From Candidatus Peregrinibacteria bacterium (GTDB lineage Bacteria > Patescibacteriota > Gracilibacteria > CAIRYL01), in NCBI GenBank assembly GCA_016220175.1, contig JACRHZ010000059.1, forward strand, positions 1-33,333: a stretch of 33,333 bases of DNA. Reading direction: 5' to 3'. A program made the position numbers and the translations under genes. The notes under the pieces are model-generated. The model searched no databases. It was not told the origin of the DNA and worked only from the letters and a program-made list of their open reading frames with translations. How positions within the stretch are numbered: position 1 is the first letter of the stretch; each line of letters begins with the position of its first letter. Below, piece by piece: positions 8,430-15,289 of this stretch.

Positions 8430-8458
8430 ATTGTAGTGGAAGCCAAGAAAAATGTGAA
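8430..8458 (-). promoter_or_regulatory. pheT promoter
   Basis: On the minus strand TTCACA (8453-8458) and TACAAT (8430-8435) are separated by exactly 17 bp. The predicted start is near 8423, giving a leader of about 17 nt. A small hairpin (TTCGGC-N9-GCCGAA, plus coordinates 8411-8429 approximately) ends just before the ATG at 8406. Confidence 0.65.
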
Positions 8459-8469
8459 GACCACTCTTA

Positions 8470-8628
8470 GAGCCTGTTCAAAATCTCCATATCCTACTGC
8501 AAAGCTCATATTTTGGCTGCAAAACATTCAGATTTCGTCGGCTTATTCCCGATAAACCTCCTCAATCTTCATGTTTTTCGCTCAAAATCTGAGCTTTTCG
8601 TCACGAAAGAGAGATTCTGAACAGGCTC
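8470..8628. mobile_element. fold-back MITE flanked by TA
   Basis: Outer ends GAGCCTGTTCAAAATCTC (from 8470) and GAGATTCTGAACAGGCTC (to 8628) are inverted repeats. Complementarity continues inward, for example AAAGCTCATATTTTG against AAAGCTCAGATTTTG on the other strand, so most of the 159 bp folds back. TA lies directly outside each end (8468-8469 and 8629-8630), consistent with a TA target duplication as in IS630/Tc1-type MITEs. No coding sequence is visible. The right junction supplies the stop codon of the neighbouring minus-strand gene. Confidence 0.75.
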
Positions 8629-9311
8629 TAGGACGCGAGATCGAGGAAGTACTTTCCATCAAGATTCTGGAAAAAGAGCACATCATCTTCGGCATCCGTA
8701 ATAAATTTCACGATTTTGCCAGTTTCAATTTCTGCATTCTCAGATTCTACCTGAATATTTTTCCCAGCAAAATTTACCCATGTATCCGCTCTGCTCCAAG
8801 GAACGTAGGAATCATTTTGAATTTCGAGAATTTTTTTCTTTCCCTCGATGGTCTCAGAAATAATTTTTCCTTTTGGTGCCTGCCCCCAAAATACTCGCTG
8901 AATCTTGTTTTCCCGAAGTGCGAAAAATCCAAAATACGGATGAAGCACATTATCATTTTCGGCACAGTTGAAACTAAGCCAAAATCCAGAAGAAAAATTC
9001 TGCTGATCGACATCCTCAAAAAAAGTGCACTTTCTCAAATCCTTCAAAAGTTCTTCATTTCCAGGAATACCGTAAAGCTCTCCATGAAGGGCATCAACAT
9101 CTCTCGTAAGAATAAGATCAGAAAAATTCACAAGTGGTATCGATGCTTCGACTTTCTCTTCGTTTTCTTGAATTTTCGGCGCAATATTCGCGAAAAAAGG
9201 ATCTCCTTCTTTCTGGAAATACAGGAAGAAGACGATGAGAAAACCTGCTGCAAGAGAGAAGCAAGAAAGGGAGAGTATTTTTGAAATGCTGGTTTCCTGA
9301 GGATATTTCAT
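8628..9311 (-). CDS. hypothetical single-pass membrane protein
   Basis: This 227-aa protein (starting at MKYPQETSIS, ATG 9309-9311) has one membrane segment, LSCFSLAAGFLIVFFLYF (about residues 13-32), and an extracytoplasmic domain of about 190 aa. That domain has two cysteines (LRKCTFF, SFNCAEN) that could form a disulfide. I recognise no family. An upstream in-frame ATG at 9350 would overlap the preceding gene and adds a non-hydrophobic stretch, so the later start is preferred. It follows two triple-module pilin-like genes on the same strand with a 16-bp gap and is probably co-transcribed with them. The stop TAG is formed at the MITE junction (TA plus the first base of the element), so the original C-terminus may have been trimmed. 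Confidence 0.6.
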   Translation of the reverse strand: MKYPQETSISKILSLSCFSLAAGFLIVFFLYFQKEGDPFFANIAPKIQENEEKVEASIPLVNFSDLILTRDVDALHGELYGIPGNEELLKDLRKCTFFEDVDQQNFSSGFWLSFNCAENDNVLHPYFGFFALRENKIQRVFWGQAPKGKIISETIEGKKKILEIQNDSYVPWSRADTWVNFAGKNIQVESENAEIETGKIVKFITDAEDDVLFFQNLDGKYFLDLAS

Positions 9312-9327
9312 GAGAAAAAACAAAAAA

Positions 9328-9954
9328 TTAGAGAACTTTTCCGGTAGCAAGACTGTTTACGAGAATATACGACATCGCAATAATAAGAAATCCAATTCCT
9401 GCCGTGATGAGAATCTTTTTTCCTTTTTCCTGATTTTCCTCGCTCGCGTAATTTGTAATCATGAGAACTCCTCCGTAAATAATCATGGCGAATCCAATTG
9501 CTGCTAAAAATTGCAAAAAATATTTCATAATTCCCACGGCTTCCAGAATTCCTCTGCTCGGATTCTGTTCGAAATACACTTTGTTTGCACTTCCGAGAAT
9601 CGCTTTATAGAGGATTTCTTCGATGAGAATCTGATCTACAGCAATGACGATAAAGCCCACTGCCATCCAGGTGAGAACAGTTTTTTGCTTGCCCACTTGT
9701 TCTTCTCCGCCAAAATCACGCATAAATTGTGCGGCAGAGAAAATGAGAAATGCCACTCCTAAAAATACAGTGAGGGCTTTTATCCACTCAATAACGGCAA
9801 GAACTTGAAGCCTTCCTGCAGAAATTGCTTTCGAAATATTTTCTCTGACCAATTCTTTTCCTGGGTCAAAAGAACCTCCTCCCCCATATAAGGTATCCAA
9901 AATAAGTGGTTCAACGAGGACAATAAGCATGAGCGCAATGACAGAATAAATCAC
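9328..9954 (-). CDS. T4SS pilin-like membrane protein, modules 2-3 (distal part of split gene)
   Basis: This frame starts at a GTG (9952-9954), but the frame is open upstream to the in-frame TGA at 9991-9993, where it joins the 99-aa frame 9991-10290. It contains two repeated units of membrane helix, polar loop with GGEEQVGKQK or SEENQEKGKK, then a second helix. This is the pattern of VirB2/TrbC-like T4SS pilin proteins common in Patescibacteria. Reading through the TGA gives a 320-codon protein with three units, the same architecture and nearly the same length as the adjacent 319-aa paralog (10451-11410). It is either a pseudogene, a readthrough product, or two separately translated pieces. 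Confidence 0.7.
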   Translation of the reverse strand: MIYSVIALMLIVLVEPLILDTLYGGGGSFDPGKELVRENISKAISAGRLQVLAVIEWIKALTVFLGVAFLIFSAAQFMRDFGGEEQVGKQKTVLTWMAVGFIVIAVDQILIEEILYKAILGSANKVYFEQNPSRGILEAVGIMKYFLQFLAAIGFAMIIYGGVLMITNYASEENQEKGKKILITAGIGFLIIAMSYILVNSLATGKVL

Positions 9955-9990
9955 TCCATCAAGGGATTTTTTTGCTTGATCTTCATTACT

Positions 9991-10290
9991 TCACGCGGAT
10001 ACCATTCGTATTCCTGACCAAACTGCCCACACAAATGCTAAAATTCCCGCAAAATATTTGAGCAAAGTCGTGATCGTTCTGATAATTCCGACGATTTGAT
10101 TCGTCCCCGCATCAACTCCTTCAGTACTTTGTACATTCGGTGGTTCTATTTTGACACCATGAATTGGTCCATAAGGAATTGCAGCGAAAAGATTTTCTGA
10201 AACGAAAAAAAATGAAATAGCTGCTGCGAGAAGAACACCAATGATACTCGTCCAGAAGAGCCGAGGATATTTTTTCTTGAGGGGGAACAT
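9991..10290 (-). CDS. T4SS pilin-like membrane protein, N-terminal part ending at in-frame TGA
   Basis: This frame is 99 aa, with a signal-peptide-like N-terminus (KKKYPRLFW then about 20 hydrophobic residues, ending near ENLFA) and a second helix LLKYFAGILAFVWAVWSGI. It stops at MVSA-TGA. The next codons in the same frame read SNEDQAKKSLDGVIYSVIAL, exactly the polar loop and second helix expected of the module. In the 319-aa paralog the equivalent place is SAGDDGATTKAKK, so the TGA sits where a Gly is expected. A single G-to-T change from GGA would explain it. Confidence 0.7.
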   Translation of the reverse strand: MFPLKKKYPRLFWTSIIGVLLAAAISFFFVSENLFAAIPYGPIHGVKIEPPNVQSTEGVDAGTNQIVGIIRTITTLLKYFAGILAFVWAVWSGIRMVSA

Positions 10291-10300
10291 TGTTGAGTAA

Positions 10301-10448
10301 GAATTTTTAATTTTAAAATTTTGTAATTTTTAAATAAATCTTAATTTCTAATTTTTAAACATTTTATTTTTTGCCAGTTGTGAACTCCATTTTAAACATT
10401 AAAAATTATAATTTATTTAGAAATTTAAAATTTTAAAATTAAAAATTC
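10301..10448. repeat. AT-rich fold-back element between the pilin paralogs
   Basis: The left arm 10301-10339 and right arm 10411-10448 are near-perfect inverted repeats (about 38 bp, starting GAATTTTTAATTTTAAAATT). The interior is partly complementary too. It fills the gap between the two pilin-like genes and contains no gene. It may be a MITE or a strong RNA hairpin between the two coding regions. A similar AT-rich inverted repeat lies at about 17180-17222. Confidence 0.7.
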
Positions 10449-10450
10449 TC

Positions 10451-11410
10451 TCATCCTCCTCCCGGAACAAGCGCAATAACGAGAATATATGAACTGATAA
10501 TGATGACAATGGCGATAAGGCTCATTATAATATTTTTCTTAGCTTTTGTTGTAGCTCCGTCGTCTCCTGCCGAGAGAATGTACATTACTCCAGAAGCAAC
10601 AAGTGAAATTACCGCAGCAATTCCAACAAATGAAAGGAAGAATTTTAGCGTCGCTGTTCCTTCAGAAAGAAATTTTTGTACTTCTTTTGCACCAAGACCT
10701 TTCTCTCCGTCGTACGGATAAAAAACAACATTGATCATCGGATCGGCGAGCATGATGAGAATGAGACCAACAAATCCCCATTTGAGGTGAGCTTTCTGCG
10801 TGCTTAAGGTTTCTTCTTCTCCGTGAGACGTAATCATTCGAAATCCAGCAAAAAATATGTAAAAAACAGCAATCACGCCAGCAAGAAGCTGTCCATAGCT
10901 TACGACGCGATACGTGGTGTCCTCTATACGGGATTTCACCACGATGTCTCCAGAACTGGCATTCACCCAAGGGTCAAAAGCCTCAGCAAGATCGGAAGCA
11001 ATGGCAATCACGAGAAATCCCAAAACTGCCCAGAGCATTCCTGTTTTTGCTGAAGAAATATCCTCTTCTTCTCCAGAAGATACAATCATTTTGAGAAGAT
11101 AGACGGTGAACATCAAAATAGAAAGTCCTGCGAGGATATATTTCACCATCGGTACGATATTGTGCCAGACCAAAATTTTGATTTTATCTACAGCATTTCC
11201 CTCTGGCACATTCACAAGAACTCCTTCACTCACGGGTTTTTTAAATACATGATCCCATCCTTCAGGAAAAATTCCCGCCTGCACTGCTCCGGGAAGCGAT
11301 GTTATGAGGAAAACTCCAATAAAAAATACGAATATGCTGAAAATAACACAAAAAATTACATTTTTTTCAGCTTTTTTTAGAAAATGATGAATTTGAGAGA
11401 AAATATGCAC
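10451..11410 (-). CDS. T4SS pilin-like membrane protein, three tandem modules
   Basis: This 319-aa protein has an N-terminal membrane/signal segment (VIFCVIFSIFVFFIGVFLI, about 19-38) and three repeats of helix, acidic glycine loop, helix. The loops are VSSGEEEDISSAKT (about 110), TSHGEEETLSTQKA (about 195) and LSAGDDGATTKAKK (about 290). This matches the hydrophobic hairpin pattern of VirB2/TrbC-type pilins, here fused in triplicate. A structural or channel role in an envelope type IV secretion or pilus apparatus is inference; no VirB4, VirD4 or other T4SS gene is in the window. Start is GTG (11408-11410). A good promoter lies 27 bp upstream. The downstream neighbour is a paralog of matching length split by a TGA. 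Confidence 0.8.
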   Translation of the reverse strand: MHIFSQIHHFLKKAEKNVIFCVIFSIFVFFIGVFLITSLPGAVQAGIFPEGWDHVFKKPVSEGVLVNVPEGNAVDKIKILVWHNIVPMVKYILAGLSILMFTVYLLKMIVSSGEEEDISSAKTGMLWAVLGFLVIAIASDLAEAFDPWVNASSGDIVVKSRIEDTTYRVVSYGQLLAGVIAVFYIFFAGFRMITSHGEEETLSTQKAHLKWGFVGLILIMLADPMINVVFYPYDGEKGLGAKEVQKFLSEGTATLKFFLSFVGIAAVISLVASGVMYILSAGDDGATTKAKKNIIMSLIAIVIIISSYILVIALVPGGG

Positions 11411-11436
11411 AGATACGTTTTAAAAGAATTCTCCAT

Positions 11437-11465
11437 ATTATCTCATAGATCTGGCTTATTTTCAA
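11437..11465 (-). promoter_or_regulatory. promoter of the pilin-like operon
   Basis: On the minus strand TTGAAA (11460-11465) and GATAAT (11437-11442) are separated by 17 bp. The predicted start is near 11430, about 20 nt before the GTG at 11410. Confidence 0.6.
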
Positions 11466-11474
11466 TGGATTTCC

Positions 11475-11502
11475 TTGTTTTTTTCTTGAAAATACATACA
11501 AT
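11475..11502 (+). promoter_or_regulatory. possible tRNA-Val promoter
   Basis: TTGTTT (11475-11480), a 16-bp spacer and TACAAT (11497-11502) lie 28 bp before the tRNA. The -10 matches the TACAAT seen upstream of several other genes here; the -35 is weak. Confidence 0.4.
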
Positions 11503-11529
11503 TCTGACACTGTGCCAAAAAGAGATAAT

Positions 11530-11606
11530 GCGCGCGTAGCTCAGTTGGCTAGAGCGCCTGCTTGACTCGCAGGAGGTCCCCAGTTCGAATCCGGGCGCGC
11601 GCACCA
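11530..11606 (+). tRNA. tRNA-Val (anticodon GAC)
   Basis: The cloverleaf is acceptor GCGCGCG/CGCGCGC, D arm GCTC/GAGC, anticodon stem CCTGC/GCAGG with loop TTGACTC (anticodon GAC at 11564-11566), T loop TTCGAAT, and encoded CCA. Two oddities are visible. Position 37 is T, where a purine is normal. The T stem CCCAG/CCGGG has an A-C mismatch at 52-62. Both could lower function, or reflect lineage-specific variation. The CCA is also the first three bases of a tandem repeat. Confidence 0.85.
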
Positions 11607-11692
11607 CTCGACAAGCTCGTGGTCTTCGACCATTCGGTAAACTTATGGTTTTTGACCATTTGACAAGCTCATAGTCTTTGACCATTCGACCC
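11604..11692 (+). repeat. 26-bp tandem repeat abutting the tRNA 3' end
   Basis: Three full units (11604-11629, 11630-11655, 11656-11681) and a partial fourth (11682-11692) share the pattern CCAYTCGACAAGCTCRTGG followed by TCTTTGA. The first unit begins with the CCA of the tRNA. Nothing else is visible between the tRNA and the next gene at 11766. Confidence 0.8.
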
Positions 11693-11765
11693 GTCTCTCG
11701 ATATTTTCTCTCTCCTCCCGCCTCAAAAAATATGATATTCTCCTCACGCTCTTTCTTAAAGTAGC

Positions 11766-13349
11766 GTGTCTTTTTCCAAGCGGAATCTTCGGCAATCTCT
11801 CCGAAAAAAAGAAGCAAAGAGAATTTTGATTTTATTCCTTTCTTCACTTCTCAGCGGAATAAAGAAATTCGGAGCTCAAAGTGTTTCATTTTTGAAAAAA
11901 TCGATTTCATTCCTTCGTCATCCAATTGAATTTACAGAACGAAAAAAGAAAAAAGAACGCCGGTTTCGATGGCTTCTCGGAGGAGTTATGATTATTTTTG
12001 GTGCTTTTGTGGTATTTGAGTCGAGTATTCGGATGCTTGGATTTTTACAGAATTTTTCATTTTCTGATCTCCTCTGGGTTGCCGGCTCAGAACTTCCGAA
12101 AGATCAAAATGGATTCACCAATATTTTGCTTTTGGGAGTGGGAGGAAAAGAACACGAATCTTGGGATGGAGGAGAACTCACGGATACAATCATTGTCGCG
12201 AGTATCGATCAAAAAACAAAAAGTGTCGTCATGCTCTCCATCCCCCGTGATTTTTATGTCGAAACGGACGTAACATCTGGAAGAATTAACGAAGTCGTCC
12301 AACTCGCTTCTGAACATTATAAAAAACTCGGAGATCCGGATCCTCGTCGCCGAGGAATAGAAACTCTTGAGAAAGAGATTGAAGAGATTTTTCACATTCA
12401 GATTGATCGATTTCTTCAGGTTGATTTTCGTGCTTTTGTGGAGACGATTGACGCACTCCAAGGTATTGATATTGATGTCGAAAAAACAATTGATGACCCC
12501 GAATATCCCACTCCGGATTGGAAATATGAGCGGTTTTATCTTCCCGCCGGAAAACAACACTTGGATGGCGCAACTGCACTCAAATTTGCGAGATCAAGAC
12601 ACAGTTCATCAGATTTTGATCGCTCTCGGCGTCAGCGACAAATTATTTCTGCAGTTTTGGAAAAAGCAGGTTCTCTTCATATTCTCACCTCACCCGGCAA
12701 ACTCCAGGAAATGTATCACATTGTGGAGGGAAATATTCACACCAATTTTTCATTTCGAGAAATGATTTCGCTCGCGAATATTGGCTATACTTTCCCGAGA
12801 GAAAATCTCCTTTCTTTTGGCCTCAATGACGATCCTAAAACCACAGGAGGATTTCTTGTGACTCCGGCTCGGGAACTCTTTAGTGGAGCATTCGTCCTCG
12901 TTCCATTTTTAAATCTCACAAAAGATAAGTATGAACACATTCGTGTATTTGTGGATGTGATTTTGCATCATCGCGATCTAAATCTTCAAAAAACAAAAAT
13001 TCATATTTCTAACGCTTCTCAAAGTTCTGGACTCGCCGCAAGTACAAAAGCACATTTGGAGCGATTCGGGATTCCCGTAGAAACCACAGCAACATCAGAT
13101 GAAAAACTCGAAAAAACAGAAATCAGATATGAAAATTCTCTAGAGAATAATGAAACTGCAATGTTTCTTACGAGATTTTTGTCGGGAACACTTCGTCCTT
13201 ATGATCCTGAATCTCAGCAGATTCTAGCCAAAAACACCGAAAACGAGAAAATCACTTCATCGGATATTTCGATTTTTTTGGGGAAAAATCATCAGAATTT
13301 TCGAATACCGCTTTCTCAAAATCCAGACTCTTTCTCAAGCTCCCCATGA
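11766..13349 (+). CDS. LytR-CpsA-Psr (LCP) family envelope phosphotransferase
   Basis: This 527-aa membrane protein has a basic cytoplasmic N-terminus, a membrane helix (about 70-90, LLGGVMIIFGAFVVFE) and an LCP domain. The domain begins at NILLLGVGGKEH and includes LTDTIIVASIDQKTKSVVMLSIPRDFYVE, GRINEVVQLA, and the C-terminal AGKQHLDGATALKFARSRHSSSDFDRSRRQ with the conserved Arg-rich active site. A small LytR_C-like domain follows (about 415-470, IHISNASQSSGLAASTKAHLERFGI). LCP enzymes transfer lipid-linked glycans to cell wall or surface protein. The start is GTG at 11766; no better upstream option exists. The stop overlaps the yggT-like start (ATGA), and a sugar transferase follows, so this looks like an envelope polysaccharide operon. 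Confidence 0.9.
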   Translation: MSFSKRNLRQSLRKKEAKRILILFLSSLLSGIKKFGAQSVSFLKKSISFLRHPIEFTERKKKKERRFRWLLGGVMIIFGAFVVFESSIRMLGFLQNFSFSDLLWVAGSELPKDQNGFTNILLLGVGGKEHESWDGGELTDTIIVASIDQKTKSVVMLSIPRDFYVETDVTSGRINEVVQLASEHYKKLGDPDPRRRGIETLEKEIEEIFHIQIDRFLQVDFRAFVETIDALQGIDIDVEKTIDDPEYPTPDWKYERFYLPAGKQHLDGATALKFARSRHSSSDFDRSRRQRQIISAVLEKAGSLHILTSPGKLQEMYHIVEGNIHTNFSFREMISLANIGYTFPRENLLSFGLNDDPKTTGGFLVTPARELFSGAFVLVPFLNLTKDKYEHIRVFVDVILHHRDLNLQKTKIHISNASQSSGLAASTKAHLERFGIPVETTATSDEKLEKTEIRYENSLENNETAMFLTRFLSGTLRPYDPESQQILAKNTENEKITSSDISIFLGKNHQNFRIPLSQNPDSFSSSP

Positions 13350-13648
13350 TGTCATCATTCGCGAATTTCGGCGCCGTATTCACCCTCTTTTTTGTCGGAC
13401 TTTTAGAGTTCTTCATTTTTTTGCGAGTGGTTCTGTCTTGGTTCCCTGTTCCTCGAAACAGATTTACAAATTTTTTGCAGAACATCACGACGCCCATCCT
13501 GAGAAAAGTCGCAATGATTCCTTTTGCGCGGATCGGAATACTGGATTTAAGTCCGATATTCGCACTCTTTGGTCTTCAGATTTTGGAGTTTATTTTGAGA
13601 ATTATTTTTCTGAACCTCGGAGCGAATCCAAGTATTTATACTTTTTAG
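13346..13648 (+). CDS. YggT family small membrane protein
   Basis: This 100-aa protein has two or three hydrophobic helices and the YggT pattern FLRVVLSWFPVPRNRFTNFLQNITTPILRK followed by GILDLSPIFALFGLQILE. The family's function is poorly defined; members sit in the inner membrane and are linked to envelope or division functions. The start overlaps the LCP stop by 4 bp (ATGA) or starts three bases later, indicating translational coupling. The sugar transferase begins 24 bp downstream. Confidence 0.85.
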   Translation: MMSSFANFGAVFTLFFVGLLEFFIFLRVVLSWFPVPRNRFTNFLQNITTPILRKVAMIPFARIGILDLSPIFALFGLQILEFILRIIFLNLGANPSIYTF

Positions 13649-13672
13649 CTCAGAGCCTCCTTAGCGCAGCTT

Positions 13673-15040
13673 ATGAATCCATCACTCATTCGCCAAAAAC
13701 TCTTCTTTTTTCTTGTGGATATTCTCCTCGTAATGCTTGCATTTCTCCTCGCATACTATTTTCGACTGTGGAGTTTTTATCGGTCAGATTTTCCATTCTT
13801 TCCCTATCTCTTGACCGCACTTATCACGGCTCCCATTTGGATGCTCTTCTTGGCATGGGGAGGAAAATACGCTCTTCGCGAACAGAGCCATTTAGAAGTT
13901 CTCCGCAGTACTTCGCTTTCTGCCATTGCTGGGGCAATGCTCTTTGTTCTTATTTTTTTCTTTCGGCGTGAGATATTTTTTTCTCGTCTCATCGTAACTT
14001 ATATTTTCTGTTTTGGAACACTTTTCACTCTTGGTTCGCATATTTTGGAAAAAAAATGGCAGGCGTGGAAAGTTCGGAAAGGAAAAGATATTTTTCGAGT
14101 GCTTTGCATCGGAACAAATCGTAGTGCGGAGGAAATTATTGCACGTCTCAAGGTCTCATCTTCGCAGCATGTTCCCGTTGCGCTTCTTTCTCCATTCGGA
14201 GGAAGTGTAAAAGAGATCTTGGGAGTTCCTGTCCTCGGGAAACTGAATGAGCTCGAAAATGTCGTTGATACACACCACATTCATGAAATTATTTTATGTG
14301 ATGGGAGTGAGCAGATGATGAATCTCCTCTCATTTGCAGAAGGAAGATTTTTGAATTTTCGTGTTTCCCCTGAGATTTTTGGAGTATATCGAGAAAATAT
14401 TCATCCAGAAATTCTCGCTGGCAAAACTCTTCTCACCCTCAAACACTCTCCGCTTTTTGGGTGGGGACAGTTTTGGAAAAGGGGATTTGATGTCTTTTTT
14501 TCTGCACTTCTTCTGATTCCTGTTTCGATTCTTTTCTTGTTTCAAAAAATATTTCGAGGAGGTTTTGTGTCTGAGAAAAGAATTGGTGCCGGAGGAAGAG
14601 AATTTTGGATGTATCGCTTTTCCAAAATAAAAGCGAATTCCTTTTGGCGCGACCTCCCGAATCTTCTCAATATTTTTCATGGAGAAATGAGCTTTGTTGG
14701 TCCGCGCCCAGCGCTTCCAGACGAATGGGCATCTCTTGCTCCGCATTATAAAAGGCGTATGACGCTTCGTCCGGGAATGCTCGGACGTTGGCAGATTCGC
14801 AAGCTCCATGGAGAAGCAGATAATTTTGAAAAAATGTTTGCGGAAGACATGGAATATATTCTCCGCTGGAGTTTTTGGGGAGATGTGAGAATTATTTTGC
14901 AGAGTATTTGGGCAGCGAGAGAAAGAAGAAAATCTCTTGTCGGTTCTTTTTCAAAATCAGTGGATGAGAATCAGATAGAAGCAAATTTCCACCACACTCC
15001 CCGTCATTCCGACCGCAGGAATTCAGCTTCAGAAAGGTAA
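13673..15040 (+). CDS. polyprenyl-phosphate sugar-phosphate transferase-like protein, atypical catalytic region
   Basis: This 455-aa protein has the layout of WbaP/WcaJ-type initiating glycosyltransferases. Four N-terminal membrane helices (about 8-125) precede a nucleotide/CoA-binding-like domain (about 140-260, VLCIGTNRSAEEII) and the PGT domain with its re-entrant helix (WKRGFDVFFSALLLIPVSILFLF, about 275-297). The domain ends NLLNIFHGEMSFVGPRPALPDEW and LRPGMLGRWQI. Compared with the family, about 40 residues between KFRSM and the catalytic helix are missing, and the usual LDELPQ (Asp-Glu dyad) reads WRDLPN. Activity is therefore uncertain. The last dozen codons (RHSDRRNSASER) derive from an inserted palindromic element. 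It is probably co-transcribed with the LCP and YggT genes. Confidence 0.8.
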   Translation: MNPSLIRQKLFFFLVDILLVMLAFLLAYYFRLWSFYRSDFPFFPYLLTALITAPIWMLFLAWGGKYALREQSHLEVLRSTSLSAIAGAMLFVLIFFFRREIFFSRLIVTYIFCFGTLFTLGSHILEKKWQAWKVRKGKDIFRVLCIGTNRSAEEIIARLKVSSSQHVPVALLSPFGGSVKEILGVPVLGKLNELENVVDTHHIHEIILCDGSEQMMNLLSFAEGRFLNFRVSPEIFGVYRENIHPEILAGKTLLTLKHSPLFGWGQFWKRGFDVFFSALLLIPVSILFLFQKIFRGGFVSEKRIGAGGREFWMYRFSKIKANSFWRDLPNLLNIFHGEMSFVGPRPALPDEWASLAPHYKRRMTLRPGMLGRWQIRKLHGEADNFEKMFAEDMEYILRWSFWGDVRIILQSIWAARERRKSLVGSFSKSVDENQIEANFHHTPRHSDRRNSASER

Positions 15041-15200
15041 AAAGGAGTGTGGGATTTGTGAATGGGAGGAATCTCTTGTCACCAATCTTTGTATGCTTCG
15101 ATCAGTGTTCATTTCTGGTGAAGTGAGATCCCTCCTGTTCGTTACATTCAGTCTTTCTCGAATATCGCCTGATGCTGCACGTCTGCAGTCGGGATGACGG
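15001..15200. repeat. nested palindromic element at the 3' end of the sugar transferase gene
   Basis: Outer arms 15001-15018 (CCGTCATTCCGACCGCAG) and 15183-15200 match as inverted repeats at 16 of 18. Inner arms 15064-15083 (GGGAGGAATCTCTTGTCACC) and 15117-15135 match at about 16 of 19. The element supplies the last codons and stop of the upstream gene. No gene is visible from 15041 to 15289. Confidence 0.7.
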
Positions 15201-15289
15201 TTTTAAGAGGAGTCCGACGAGCATCTCAGCTTTTCTTTACAAAACACAATGGAGTCGCTAAAGAAAAATTCCCCACTGGTTTTGCCCCT

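Noticed and set aside
9988-9996. Genome-wide reading of TGA as glycine (code 25)
   Set aside because: pheT (918 codons), ftsH, ruvC and others have no internal TGA, and pheT, ftsH, the LCP gene and others end naturally with TGA. Only one site shows a TGA at a Gly position.
11604-11692. CRISPR array
   Set aside because: The 26-bp units follow each other directly without spacers, diverge from each other, and no cas gene is present.
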